Source: Rhodovarius crocodyli | GTDB lineage: Bacteria; Pseudomonadota; Alphaproteobacteria; Acetobacterales; Acetobacteraceae | NCBI GenBank assembly: GCA_945901085.1 | Contig: CAMDJV010000024.1 | Span: 1 to 54,898 of the forward strand | Direction: 5' to 3' | DNA: 54,898 nt | Shown here: piece after piece, positions 7,787-16,515 of the stretch | Layout: every line of letters starts with the position of its first letter | Numbering within the stretch: the stretch's first letter is position 1 | Notes under the pieces: generated by a model | Database searches by the model: none | The model's input: only the letters and a program-made list of their open reading frames with translations | Told to the model about the DNA's origin: nothing | Position numbers and translations under genes: made by a program

Positions 7787-10074
7787 GCAAGCAGCCGCTG
7801 CGTCGCCACCGCACCGGCAGCGATACCAGCCCAGCCATAACGCATCGGCGTCATGCTGCAACTCGCCCAGGCCGCGTGCTGATTGGCATAAAACGGACTG
7901 GCCGGGTGGCCGGAGGCGCCGAGGAAGACGCTCCAGCGGCTCTTCTCCCAATCCCCCACATCAAAGGCATAGCGCGCCAGGGCGCCATAGGTCGCGCGGG
8001 GGCCGAGTGGTGCGACCAGCCCATTGGCCCAGACCGTATCGCCATCGCCGCCAATGGGCAGCGAAGGCGGGTCGAGCACCGCGGCGGCGGCCGGAAACAG
8101 GCTAGAGAGCGGATGGGCGAAGCGCGGCTTATGCGCCTCACCCCAGGCTTCGGCGGTGGCGGCGGCGGCCTCGTCAAGCGCCTCGGCCATCAGCTGGTCC
8201 CAATCGGCCCCGCGCAGCAGCGTGGTGTCCTGGCTGCGCAGCAGGGCCGGCAGCGCCCACCAAAGCTGGGTCAGCGGTGCGACACCCGGCGCCGGTGCCA
8301 GCCAGGGGTGGCCCGCCAGCGCGCCCAGGCCGCTGGCAGCGGCAAAGCGCCGGGTCAGCGCCAGGCGGAAAGCAATATAGAGGGTGGGGGTGGTCGCCAT
8401 CGCCTCCATATGGCCATCCCATTCCAGGATTTTCGCCCGCACCGCAGCACCGGGCCCGGCGACCTCGATGGCGCGCAGCGCGGCCTGGAAGGTGGCGGCG
8501 GGTGCTGAGAGCGTATCGGCATGGATCGCCCCCGCCGCACCGGGTGCGCGCGCGCCGGACTGCTTGAGCCGCGCCGCGATGCGCGCCGCGCGGTAGGGCG
8601 GGTGGCAATCGGTGCAGAGGTAATCCGGGTGGTCATCGGCCACCACGCGGTTATTGGCGGTGACGATGATGCCGCCCTCAGGGTCTATCACCTGGGGCAT
8701 GGCCTCATGCGCGATCCAGCCATCCCATTCATGCTCGCCCGTCCAGCCCGGCATGGGTAGCCAGCCATTCTCGCGGCCACGCCGGGGCACCCGGGCGCGC
8801 AGCAGGAAGCCGGTATGGCCATCGGTATCGGCGGCGACGAGGTTGTGGTCGATCAGCCCCCAGCCGCGCGTCGCCTCGAACAGACCGGCCACGGTTTTCG
8901 CCCGCAGCAGCTTGGGCAGGCAGTCGAAGGAGAGATCGGTCTCGGCGAATTGCACCGATTTTAGCGCCAGCGCATGGCCCGAGGCCGGGTCGCCGGCAAT
9001 GACGGGGCCATGGCGGGTTTCCACCACCTCCACCTCGCGCGCTGCCTCGCCGCGGATGGCGATGCTTTCCATGCGCCGCGACGGCACCTCCCACTGGCCC
9101 TGGAACAGCACACGGCCATTCTCGAAGCGCTCCAGATAGACGTCATGAATATCGGCGAAGGTGTGGGTCACGCACCAGGCCACAGCGCCGTTCTGGGCAA
9201 AATGCGGGAAGCCGGGCACGCCCGGCACGGTCAGGCCCACCACGTCGAAGGCATCGCAGGCGAGATGGCCTTGGGCGTACATATTGGGCAATTCGAACAG
9301 CCGATGCGGGTCGCCAGCCAGGAAGGGGCGGCCGGTGGCGGATTGCGCGCCGCTCACCGCCCAATTGTTGCTGCCGCCGCCGGTGGCATCGGCCTCGGCG
9401 GCTTCCAGCAGGGCGGTCACGGCCGGGGCGAGGAATTCCAGCCCTGCCCGCCAGCGCAGCGATTCCTTGCCCTGCGGCAGAATCAGCGCATCCATCCCAC
9501 CATCATCATAGCGCAGCAGGCTGGTACCGCGCCCGGCCACCGGCAGGGCAGCGGCGCGCCACAGCTTGAACCACACGCTGCCCATCAGCAGGCCCAGGCG
9601 GCGCATCACGGCGATGGTGTGCCAGCCCTGCCAGGGCTCGGGTGTTGCGCTCAGCAATTGGTATTCGATGGCAAGCGGCGCGCCTGAAGCGATGAAAGCG
9701 TTCACCCCCGCGGCATAGGCTTCGATCATCACCCGGGCATCGGCCCCCAGTGCGGCGGCGTCACGCCGGCTGGCGCTCTCAATGCCAAGGCGGCGGGCCA
9801 GCGCGTCGGAGGCGAAAGCCGCCGCCCCCAGCCATTCCGCGCTGCGCCCGAGCGCCCGCCTGCGGTTCAGCTCCATCTGAAACAGCCGGTCCTGGGCATG
9901 GACGAAGCCCTGGGCGAACCAGGCATCGGCGACATTTTCGGCACGGATATGGGGGATGCCCTCAGGGTCACGATGGACGGTGACGCTGGCGGTCAGGCCA
10001 GCGACATGCAGTTCCCCTTCCAGCGGCGGGAGGGCGGCTTGCGCGGCGGCGCGGATTGTTTCGGTGCTGTCCAT
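7783..10074 (-). CDS. Penicillin-acylase-family N-terminal-nucleophile amidohydrolase
   Basis: Family members hydrolyse amides such as beta-lactams, N-acyl-homoserine lactones or lipopeptides after self-cleavage into alpha and beta chains. The 763-residue precursor has the expected order. An alpha part contains DPEGIPHIRAENVADAWFAQG and the QDRLFQMEL helix. The beta-chain N-terminal Ser is at about 235 in GGGSNNW, and FLAGDPHR, FPHFAQNG and HGPVIAGD follow. The start at 10074 was chosen because the family similarity begins there; the frame runs on upstream only as antisense of the next gene. No signal peptide is seen, although classical members are periplasmic, so this one may act in the cytoplasm. 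The stop lies in the end of the repeat element. The substrate is unknown. Confidence 0.9.
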   Translation of the reverse strand: MDSTETIRAAAQAALPPLEGELHVAGLTASVTVHRDPEGIPHIRAENVADAWFAQGFVHAQDRLFQMELNRRRALGRSAEWLGAAAFASDALARRLGIESASRRDAAALGADARVMIEAYAAGVNAFIASGAPLAIEYQLLSATPEPWQGWHTIAVMRRLGLLMGSVWFKLWRAAALPVAGRGTSLLRYDDGGMDALILPQGKESLRWRAGLEFLAPAVTALLEAAEADATGGGSNNWAVSGAQSATGRPFLAGDPHRLFELPNMYAQGHLACDAFDVVGLTVPGVPGFPHFAQNGAVAWCVTHTFADIHDVYLERFENGRVLFQGQWEVPSRRMESIAIRGEAAREVEVVETRHGPVIAGDPASGHALALKSVQFAETDLSFDCLPKLLRAKTVAGLFEATRGWGLIDHNLVAADTDGHTGFLLRARVPRRGRENGWLPMPGWTGEHEWDGWIAHEAMPQVIDPEGGIIVTANNRVVADDHPDYLCTDCHPPYRAARIAARLKQSGARAPGAAGAIHADTLSAPAATFQAALRAIEVAGPGAAVRAKILEWDGHMEAMATTPTLYIAFRLALTRRFAAASGLGALAGHPWLAPAPGVAPLTQLWWALPALLRSQDTTLLRGADWDQLMAEALDEAAAATAEAWGEAHKPRFAHPLSSLFPAAAAVLDPPSLPIGGDGDTVWANGLVAPLGPRATYGALARYAFDVGDWEKSRWSVFLGASGHPASPFYANQHAAWASCSMTPMRYGWAGIAAGAVATQRLLA

Positions 10075-10146
10075 TTTCGTAACACACCACGCTTGTCGGC
10101 CGCTGGCCACCATGCCTAGCCTAGGCAAAACAATGGAGGCGTGACC

Positions 10147-11694
10147 ATGCGGATAGACCGGCGTGCGGCCATGGGGGCAATGGCCCTGCCCTTTCTCGCA
10201 CGGCACGCAGCGGCCGCGGGCGCGCTGAATGTGGCCCTGGAGAGCGAGGTGGTGATCCTGGACCCCCACGCCACCACCGCCGCCATCACCCGCACCTTCG
10301 CCACCCACGTCTTCGACACGCTCTTCGCCATGGATGGTGAGGGCGTGATCCGCCCGCAGATGGTGGAGAGTTTCGAGACCTCGGCCGATGGGCTGCGCTG
10401 GGATTTTCTGCTGCGCCCCGGGCTGCGCTGGCATGATGGCGCGCCGGTCACCGCCACTGATTGCGTGGCGAGCCTGGAGCGCTGGGCCCCGAGGGATGCG
10501 CTGGGGCGCATGCTCTGGGCCGCCAAGGCCGAATTGGTGGCCACCGGCGCGCGCGGTTTCCGCCTCACCCTGAAGGCGCCCTTCCCGCTGATGCTCGATG
10601 TGCTGGGCAAGCCCAATGCGCCGTTGCCGGTGATGCTGCCCGAGCGGCTGGCGGCGGTACCGGTGGAGACGCGCATCCGCGAGATCGTGGGCTCGGGCCC
10701 CTTCCGCTTCCGTGCCAGCGAATGGCGGCCGGGCGCCTCGATGGTGCTGGAGCGCTTTGCCGATTACGTGCCGCGCGCCGAGCCGGCCAGCTTTCTGGCC
10801 GGCGGCAAGCGGGTGAAGATAGACCAGGTCACGCTGCGCGCCATGCCCGATCAGGCGACGGGCGCCACCGCGCTGATGGCGGGCGAATTGGACTATATGC
10901 AGTATCTGCCGTTTGACTGGATCCCCAGGCTGGAGCGCGCGCGGGGCGTGCGGCTGCTGGGCTTGGGCGGCATCCATCAGTTCCAGGGCAGTTTTCGGGT
11001 CAACCACGCAGCACCGCCCTTTGACGACCCGGCGGTACGTCGGGTGTTGTGGAAGTGCCTGGACCAAGCCTCCATCCTGACAGCGATAGGCGTGCCCGAG
11101 CGGTTTCGCGCCCCTCCCTGTCCCAGCTTTTTCATGTGCGACACACCACTCGACAGCCGGCAGGGAGCAGAGGCCGCCGGCTTCGACCCTGCGGCGGCGC
11201 GGGCCATGCTGGCGGCGACGGGCTATCGCGGCCAGCCCATCCAATTCCTCACGACCCAGGGCGGCATCTCCCAGACGGCAGCACAGGTGATGATCCAGGG
11301 CATGCAGCAGGCCGGTTTCTCGGTGCAGGAACAGGTGATGGACTGGGGCACCCTGCTGGCGCGAAGGGCGCGGCGCGAAGGCTGGAATATGTTCGCCGTC
11401 TACGCCAATGGCACGGATATGATTTCGCCGCTGACGCATTTCTATGTGGCCAATACCTGCGCGGATTTCCCGGGCTGGGATTGCGACCGGGACATGCGCG
11501 GGCTGATCGACGCCTTCGCGCGGGCGGAAGACGGCGCGGCCAGGCGTGCCCTGGCCGGGCGCATCCAGGCGGCGGCGGTGGCGCATGTGCCGGCGGTGAT
11601 GTGGGGCCAGTTCACCATTCCGGCGGGGTATCGTGACAGGCTTCGCAACCTGCCGCGCGCCGCCTATCCGATGTTCTGGGAGGTTGAGGTTTGA
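10147..11694 (+). CDS. ABC transporter solute-binding protein, family 5 (peptide/nickel type)
   Basis: This is a periplasmic binding protein of the DppA/OppA superfamily, which delivers peptides or other organic solutes to an inner-membrane ABC permease. The 515-residue product starts with a twin-arginine-like leader (MRIDRRAAMGAMALPFLARH). The family-5 signature region LDPHATTAAITRTFATHVFDTL and a typical RWHDGAPVTATD block follow. The ATG at 10147 is preceded by GGAGG at seven bases; the GTG two codons earlier is too close to it. No permease or ATPase gene is adjacent, so this is an orphan binding protein. Its stop overlaps the start of the aminotransferase gene (TTGA), suggesting linked function. 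Confidence 0.92.
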   Translation: MRIDRRAAMGAMALPFLARHAAAAGALNVALESEVVILDPHATTAAITRTFATHVFDTLFAMDGEGVIRPQMVESFETSADGLRWDFLLRPGLRWHDGAPVTATDCVASLERWAPRDALGRMLWAAKAELVATGARGFRLTLKAPFPLMLDVLGKPNAPLPVMLPERLAAVPVETRIREIVGSGPFRFRASEWRPGASMVLERFADYVPRAEPASFLAGGKRVKIDQVTLRAMPDQATGATALMAGELDYMQYLPFDWIPRLERARGVRLLGLGGIHQFQGSFRVNHAAPPFDDPAVRRVLWKCLDQASILTAIGVPERFRAPPCPSFFMCDTPLDSRQGAEAAGFDPAAARAMLAATGYRGQPIQFLTTQGGISQTAAQVMIQGMQQAGFSVQEQVMDWGTLLARRARREGWNMFAVYANGTDMISPLTHFYVANTCADFPGWDCDRDMRGLIDAFARAEDGAARRALAGRIQAAAVAHVPAVMWGQFTIPAGYRDRLRNLPRAAYPMFWEVEV

Positions 11695-12905
11695 GTCCGC
11701 TGGATGGCGATGCGGCCCTGCGTGCCCGCGCCGCGCGCGTGGTGCCTGGGGGCATGTGGGGGCATCTGGACACCCGCAGGCTGCCGGCGGGTTACCCGCA
11801 ATTCTTCACCCGCGCCGAGGGCGGGCATATCTGGGATGCCAATGGCCAGCGCTATGTTGACCTGATGTGCTCCTGGGGGCCCATTGTGCTGGGCCATCAC
11901 AACCCGGTGGTGGATGCGGCCGTGGCGCGCCAGACGGCCTTGGGCGATTGCCTCAATGGCCCAGCGCCGGTGATGGTCGAACTTTGCGAGGCGCTGGTCG
12001 AGCGCGTGGCGCATGCCGATTGGGCGATGCTGCAAAAGAATGGCGGCGATGCCACCACCGCCTGCGTCACCATCGCCCGCGCCGCCACCGGGCGGAACAC
12101 GGTGCTGATCGCCCAGGGCTCCTATCATGGTGCCCTGCCCTGGTGCACGCCGGTGCCCGCCGGCACCACGGCGGAGGACCGCGCAAATCAGGGCCGCTTT
12201 GTCTATAATAATCTGGCCAGCCTGCAGGCCGCCGCCGATGCCGCAGGCGGCGATCTGGCGGCGGTGATCATCACCGGCTTCCGGCACGACAATGTGCTGG
12301 ATCAGGAAATGCCCTCACTGGCCTTTGCCCAGGGGGCGCGGGCGCTATGCGACAGGTCGGGTGCGGCGCTGATCATTGATGACGTGCGCGCGGGCTTCAG
12401 GCTGCATCGCGGTTGTTCGTGGGAGCGGCTGGGGGTGCAGCCGGACCTCTCAGCCTGGAGCAAGGCCATTGCCAATGGCCATCCGCTGGCCGCGGTGCTG
12501 GGGCGCGATTCCCTGCGCGACGCTGCGGCGAAAATCTTCATCACGGGCAGTTTCTGGTGCGGTGCCGTGCCCATGGCCGCCGCGGTGGCGACGCTGGGCG
12601 AGATGGATCGCATCGGCCTGCCGGAATACCTCGAAGGCCTCGGCACCTATCTGCGCCAGGGTATGGCCAATCTCGCCCAGCGCCATGGCGTGGGGCTGCG
12701 GCAATCTGGGCCGGTGGCGATGCCGCTGTGGCTGTTTGATGATGATGCAGGCTTCGAAAAGGGCGGCGCATTTTGCCGGGCGGCGCTGGAGCATGGGGCC
12801 TATCTGCACCCCAAGCACAATATGTTTCTCAATGCCGCGCATACACGGGCGGATATGGATGCGGTTCTGGCAGCGGCGGAGGCGGGGTTTGCGGCGCTCG
12901 GCTAG
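11691..12905 (+). CDS. Class III PLP-dependent aminotransferase (glutamate-1-semialdehyde aminomutase-like)
   Basis: The protein belongs to the fold-type I PLP enzymes that transaminate omega-amino groups or move amino groups within a substrate. The 404-residue product shows a gly-rich start (VVPGGMWGH), an N-terminal substrate loop, LIIDDVRAGFR in place of the usual DEVxxGFR, and the PLP lysine K258 in AWSKAIANGHPLAA. The likely start is TTG at 11691, seven bases after GGGAGG and overlapping the stop of the binding-protein gene by four bases. It is probably not HemL, because the gene is coupled to a transporter component and the motifs are divergent. A catabolic or biosynthetic role for the imported solute is inference. 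Confidence 0.88.
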   Translation: MSPLDGDAALRARAARVVPGGMWGHLDTRRLPAGYPQFFTRAEGGHIWDANGQRYVDLMCSWGPIVLGHHNPVVDAAVARQTALGDCLNGPAPVMVELCEALVERVAHADWAMLQKNGGDATTACVTIARAATGRNTVLIAQGSYHGALPWCTPVPAGTTAEDRANQGRFVYNNLASLQAAADAAGGDLAAVIITGFRHDNVLDQEMPSLAFAQGARALCDRSGAALIIDDVRAGFRLHRGCSWERLGVQPDLSAWSKAIANGHPLAAVLGRDSLRDAAAKIFITGSFWCGAVPMAAAVATLGEMDRIGLPEYLEGLGTYLRQGMANLAQRHGVGLRQSGPVAMPLWLFDDDAGFEKGGAFCRAALEHGAYLHPKHNMFLNAAHTRADMDAVLAAAEAGFAALG

Positions 12906-13003
12906 CGCCATGTCACCCGAAGCGAAGCCAATGAGGCGGCCCCAGCCCCTGTTTTAACGCATATTCCGATTCACCTTGCGAAGCGGCAAGGCTTGAAACT
13001 GCT

Positions 13004-13762
13004 TCATCGCCGCCCGAATAACCGCCTGAACCAACCAAACAGGCTGCTCCGCCCCGCCAGCTTTTGATGCGCCACATGCGGGCGGCGGGCGGGCGGCGGC
13101 AGGGCGCTGGCCACGGTGTGGCGCCTAGCATCGGAACTCTCCACCAGCCGCGATTCCAGCGCCAGCACCTGGCGCACCGCCTCGGGCGGCTGGTCGCGCA
13201 GCATGGCGGCGATGGCATCAGCCGCACCATCCCAGGCCTCGGCCCGGCGCAGCGCATCGACCACGCGCACCTGCTGCTCGGCATCCAGCCCGGGGCCGGA
13301 GCGCCACAGCGCCACCGCCTCCAGCCGCCAATTGCGGGCAAGGTCCTGCCGGTTCAGGTCATCGGCGGTCCAGGCCGCCTGCAGCATGGCCTCGGCGGCC
13401 TCATGCATGGCGCCGGTCTCCTCCAGCACATGCGCCCAGGCGAGAAAGCGGCGCGACAAGGGCGGGTGCGCCACCTCGCTCACCAGACTGCGGAAGGGGG
13501 CGGCGCCAACGACCCGGGCCGCCGAGGGCCGGGCCTGGCTGATATCAGGCGCGGCATAACCACAGCGCGGGCATTGCTGCAGCCAATGGCCCATGGTGGA
13601 ACGCAGCGGCTCGCCTGGGCGCAGGTCCAGATCGGGCGCCTGTTCGGGCGCGCCGGCGCGAAACATCACCTGCCGGCTTTCGCTGCCGCATACGGCGCAT
13701 GTCACCTCTCCGGGGGGGGAGCGATGCGTCGTGCTGCGGGGCTGGGGGGCGGGAATGACCAT
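13004..13762 (-). CDS. Zinc-ribbon protein of unknown function (DUF2225-like)
   Basis: The 252-residue product has two CxxC pairs near the N-terminus (C22/C25 and C64/C67, the second as CPRCGY), suggesting one bound zinc. After it comes an Ala/Arg-rich helical region resembling tetratricopeptide-type helices. A basic Pro-rich tail follows, ending in WFRRLFGRR. No signal peptide or membrane segment is seen. The start at 13762 is the only ATG that keeps the cysteine pairs, and there is no clear ribosome site. The gene is divergent from the peptidase at 13845. In the 98-bp gap to the convergent aminotransferase I see only a small hairpin (12974-12991). I do not know its function; DUF2225-like proteins share this cysteine pattern. 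Confidence 0.8.
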   Translation of the reverse strand: MVIPAPQPRSTTHRSPPGEVTCAVCGSESRQVMFRAGAPEQAPDLDLRPGEPLRSTMGHWLQQCPRCGYAAPDISQARPSAARVVGAAPFRSLVSEVAHPPLSRRFLAWAHVLEETGAMHEAAEAMLQAAWTADDLNRQDLARNWRLEAVALWRSGPGLDAEQQVRVVDALRRAEAWDGAADAIAAMLRDQPPEAVRQVLALESRLVESSDARRHTVASALPPPARRPHVAHQKLAGRSSLFGWFRRLFGRR

Positions 13763-13809
13763 GATCGTGACAAAGTTAGTCCCTGATGCGCGAAAGCCAA
13801 AGGGGGATG

Positions 13810-13838
13810 TTGAATTACAACGGCCGGCAGCGGATAAA
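13810..13838 (+). promoter_or_regulatory. Candidate sigma-70-type promoter of the proline iminopeptidase gene
   Basis: TTGAAT (13810-13815) and GATAAA (13833-13838) are separated by exactly 17 bases. Each matches four of six consensus positions. A start of transcription about seven bases after the -10 box would fall on or next to the ATG at 13845, which has no ribosome site. This would make the message leaderless. Confidence 0.4.
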
Positions 13839-13844
13839 CACTTT

Positions 13845-14792
13845 ATGCCCCGTGGCGACCTCTTTCCCGATATTGCCCCCTTCGAGACCGGTTTTTTGCC
13901 GCTCTCGGATGGCCACGTCATGTATTGGGAGCAGGTGGGCAACCCCATGGGTGAGCCCGTGCTCTTTCTGCATGGCGGCCCCGGTGCTGGCGCGGGCGCG
14001 GTCCATCGGCGGTTTTTTGACCCCGCGCATTGGCGCCTCATCATTTTTGATCAGCGTGGCGCTGGCCGTTCCCGCCCGCTGGGTGAATTGACGGCGAATA
14101 CGACACCGCATCTGGTAGCCGATATTGAGGTGCTGCGCCATTTTCTGGGCATTCCGAAATGGCTGCTCTTCGGCGGCTCCTGGGGGTCCACATTGGCGCT
14201 GGCCTATGCCCAGGCGCATCCCAACCGGGTGGTGGGCTGCGTGCTGCGCGGCGTCTTTCTCGGCCGTGATGCCGAGGTGGATTGGTTTCTCTATGGCCTC
14301 AAGCGGGTCTTCCCTGATGCCTGGGCGCATTTCGCCGAACACATTCCCACGCCCGAGCGCGGCGACCTGCTGGCGGCCTATCTCAAGCGCCTGACCGACC
14401 CCGAGCCTTCAGTGCATCTGCCCGCCGCCCGGGCCTGGAGCGCCTTTGAGGGGTCATGCTCCACCTTGCTACCCAGCCCGGACACGGTGGCGAGCTTCGC
14501 GCAGGACCGTACGGCGCTCGGCCTCGCCCGGATCGAGGCGCATTACTTCGCCCATAAGCTCTTCCTGCGCGAGGGTGGGCTGCTCGCCGGCATGGCGGCG
14601 GTGGCGCATATCCCGGCCGAGATCATCCAGGGCCGCTATGACATGGTCTGCCCGGCCGAGACCGCCTTTGACCTCTCCGCCGCCTGGCCGCGGGCGCGGC
14701 TGACGGTGGTGCCCGATGCGGGGCATTCGGCGCTGGAGCCGGGCATTCGCACCGCGCTGGTGGCGGCGGTGGAGCGGTTCCGCCGGCGTTGA
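13845..14792 (+). CDS. pip: Proline iminopeptidase
   Basis: This cytoplasmic serine peptidase removes N-terminal proline from peptides. The 315-residue alpha/beta-hydrolase has the family length. The oxyanion loop is FLHGGPGAGA, DQRGAGRSRP is conserved, and the nucleophile is S112 in GGSWGS. The acid lies near GRYDMVCP and the His in DAGHS near the C-terminus. The start at 13845 (MPRGDLFPDIAPFETGFL) fits family N-termini, although the frame continues upstream. Its stop overlaps the TTG start of the next gene (TTGA). It probably heads a run with the tRNA-editing, YaiI and lipoprotein genes. Confidence 0.95.
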   Translation: MPRGDLFPDIAPFETGFLPLSDGHVMYWEQVGNPMGEPVLFLHGGPGAGAGAVHRRFFDPAHWRLIIFDQRGAGRSRPLGELTANTTPHLVADIEVLRHFLGIPKWLLFGGSWGSTLALAYAQAHPNRVVGCVLRGVFLGRDAEVDWFLYGLKRVFPDAWAHFAEHIPTPERGDLLAAYLKRLTDPEPSVHLPAARAWSAFEGSCSTLLPSPDTVASFAQDRTALGLARIEAHYFAHKLFLREGGLLAGMAAVAHIPAEIIQGRYDMVCPAETAFDLSAAWPRARLTVVPDAGHSALEPGIRTALVAAVERFRRR

Positions 14793-15286
14793 CCAAAGCG
14801 GCTTCAAACAAGGCGCTGGCGATGCTGGCACAGGCGGGCATCGCGGCGCGCGTGGTGGAGCATCATGCCGTCTTCACCGTGGCCGAATCGGCGGTGCTGC
14901 GGGGCGATCTGCCCGGGCTGCATTGCAAGAACCTGTTTTTGCGCGCGGCAAAGGGCGAGGGGTTTTTCCTCGCCACGCTGAAGGAGGACCGGGTGGTCTC
15001 GGTCAATGCCCTGGCGCGGGCGGCGGGTTGGCCCAAGGTGACCATGGCCTCTGCCGAGGAACTGGTCGCGGTGCTGGGCGTAACCCCGGGTTCGGTCACG
15101 CCGCTGGGCCTGGTGAATGCGGCGCCGGGGCAGGTGCAATTCGCCCTCGATGCCGCCATCGCCGAGGGGCCGGAGCCGCTATGGTGCCACCCGCTGCGCA
15201 ATACCGCCTCCGTCGCGGTGGCGCCGCGGGCGCTGCGGGGCTTTTTGGAGTCACTCGGCCATACGGTCACGGTGGTGGGGCTGTGA
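14789..15286 (+). CDS. Prolyl-tRNA editing protein, YbaK/ProX family
   Basis: This free-standing editing domain deacylates mischarged tRNA(Pro), carrying alanine in ProX members and cysteine in YbaK. The 165-residue product is a single domain with the conserved lysine in HCKNLFL and the GSVTPLGLVN loop typical of the family. The likely start is TTG at 14789, overlapping the pip stop by four bases. An internal ATG at 14822 would remove the first helix (ASNKALAMLAQAGI), so TTG is preferred. It is followed with a GTGA overlap by the YaiI-family gene. Closeness to ProX rather than YbaK is a judgement from length and motifs. Confidence 0.88.
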   Translation: MTKAASNKALAMLAQAGIAARVVEHHAVFTVAESAVLRGDLPGLHCKNLFLRAAKGEGFFLATLKEDRVVSVNALARAAGWPKVTMASAEELVAVLGVTPGSVTPLGLVNAAPGQVQFALDAAIAEGPEPLWCHPLRNTASVAVAPRALRGFLESLGHTVTVVGL

Positions 15287-15789
15287 CGCGGATTTTGGTT
15301 GATGCCGATGCCTGCCCGGTGCGCGAGGAGATCATCCGGGTGGCTGCCCGGCTGGGCTGTGAGGTGGTGCTGGTCTCCAATGGCTCCCGCCCCATTCGGC
15401 CGCCGGAGGAGCGCTTTGTTCGCCAGGTCATCGTCGCCGAGGGGGCCGATGCCGCCGATGACTGGATCGTGGAGCAAGCGAGCCCCGCCGATGTGATCAC
15501 CACCGCCGATATCCCCCTCGCCGCCCGCGCCTTGGAAAAGGGCGCCCGGGCCCTCTCCTTCAAGGGCCATGACTGGACGGCGCAAAACATTGGCAGCGCG
15601 CTGGCCGGGCGTGAGATCGCCCGCCATATGCGCGAAACCGAACTCGCCCGCGGCGGCCCCACCCATGGCCCCAGCGCCATGGCACTGGCAGATCGATCAC
15701 GTTTTCTGGATGCGCTGGACCGTGCGATCCAAGCCGCCCGCCGGGGGCCGGAAAAACCGATATTCCGCATTCCACCGGGCGGGTTCTGA
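15283..15789 (+). CDS. YaiI/YqxD (DUF188) family protein
   Basis: This is a small soluble protein with a PIN-like fold and no firmly established role. The 168-residue product begins RILVDADACPVREEI, the family hallmark with acidic residues clustered around the Cys. It continues with ADDWIVEQASPADVITTADIPLA and ends with THGPSAMALADRSRFLDALD. The GTG start at 15283 overlaps the preceding stop (GTGA). The acidic cluster (D6 and D8, with later Asp residues) is where PIN-like nucleases bind metal; nuclease activity is inference only. Confidence 0.9.
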   Translation: MTRILVDADACPVREEIIRVAARLGCEVVLVSNGSRPIRPPEERFVRQVIVAEGADAADDWIVEQASPADVITTADIPLAARALEKGARALSFKGHDWTAQNIGSALAGREIARHMRETELARGGPTHGPSAMALADRSRFLDALDRAIQAARRGPEKPIFRIPPGGF

Positions 15790-15818
15790 AACCCGTTCCA
15801 GGCTGCTAGAAAGGCCTC

Positions 15819-16439
15819 ATGAAACGTCGCCATTTTCTGCTGCTGCCGCCGCTGGGTGTTCTGGCCGGCTGCGCCGCAAGCCCACCCCCGGCACCTGAAG
15901 GGCCGGAGATCAGCTATTCCTACCTGCCCAAGCTGCGGCTGAATGTGGCCAGCATCGATATCGACGAGACCCGCCCCAATGCCGGGCCCACCGATGTGGG
16001 GCGCAGCCTGCGGCCCAGTGCGGCGGAGGCGGTGCAGATCATGGGCCGGGACCGTCTTGCCGCCTTTGGCACCCAGCACAGCGCGCGTTTCATCACCCTG
16101 CGCGCCGCCATTCTGCGCGAGCGCCTGCCGAGCCAGAGCGGGATTTTCGCCTCCGACCCGGGCGAGCGGCTGAACTGCACCCTGACCTGCCGGCTCGAAA
16201 TCCGTGGTGCAAATGACCTGCGCCTGGGCTTCGCCGAGGCAACGGTAAGCCGCACCGCGCCCAGCGAAAGCAACCTCGCCGCCCGCGAGCGCACCGCCAC
16301 GAGCCTGCTGCGCCGCGCCACCTTCGACCTCAACACCGAATTTGAATTCCAGCTGCGCCGCGCCCTGCGTGACTGGCTGGTGGAGGGCGAGCGCGCCGCC
16401 CCTCCCCCGCCGGGCGGGGTGATGCGGGAGAGCCTCTGA
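15819..16439 (+). CDS. Predicted lipoprotein of unknown function
   Basis: The 206-residue product starts MKRRHFLLLPPLGVLAGCAA, a lipoprotein signal with the acylated Cys in the LAGC lipobox. A short Pro-rich linker follows. The body has an alternating, probably beta-rich region with two further cysteines (LNCTLTCRLEI) that could form a disulfide. The C-terminal 70 residues are Arg-rich and helical, ending in another Pro-rich tail. Position 2 after the Cys is Ala, so outer-membrane sorting is expected. It lies 29 bases after the YaiI gene and has an AAAGG ribosome site. I do not recognise the family; membrane-integrity or secretion partners are possible but not shown. Confidence 0.82.
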   Translation: MKRRHFLLLPPLGVLAGCAASPPPAPEGPEISYSYLPKLRLNVASIDIDETRPNAGPTDVGRSLRPSAAEAVQIMGRDRLAAFGTQHSARFITLRAAILRERLPSQSGIFASDPGERLNCTLTCRLEIRGANDLRLGFAEATVSRTAPSESNLAARERTATSLLRRATFDLNTEFEFQLRRALRDWLVEGERAAPPPPGGVMRESL

Positions 16440-16450
16440 GCCACGGGGCA

Positions 16451-16464
16451 TTGACCCCGATCAA
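16451..16464. promoter_or_regulatory. FNR/FixK-type box upstream of the TerB-like gene
   Basis: The sequence TTGACCCCGATCAA fits the TTGA-N6-TCAA palindrome bound by FNR/FixK/Anr-type oxygen or redox regulators. Its centre (16457.5) is 41.5 bases before a plausible transcription start at about 16499, set by a -10-like TAGCGT (16487-16492). That is the classical class II activator position. A GGAGGG ribosome site and the ATG at 16516 follow. Confidence 0.6.
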
Positions 16465-16515
16465 GGCAGGCCAGCCCCCCGGCACCTAGCGTGGGAGCGG
16501 AATGGAGGGCCGGCG

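Noticed and set aside
10075-11586. Upstream extension of the acylase frame to a 1267-residue protein
   Set aside because: The extra 500 residues are antisense of the binding-protein gene, are His/Arg/Gly-rich without structure, and lie before the conserved acylase N-terminus.
12974-12991. Hairpin CCTTGC/GCAAGG between convergent genes
   Set aside because: Only six base pairs and no T-run on either strand, so it is too weak to call as a terminator.
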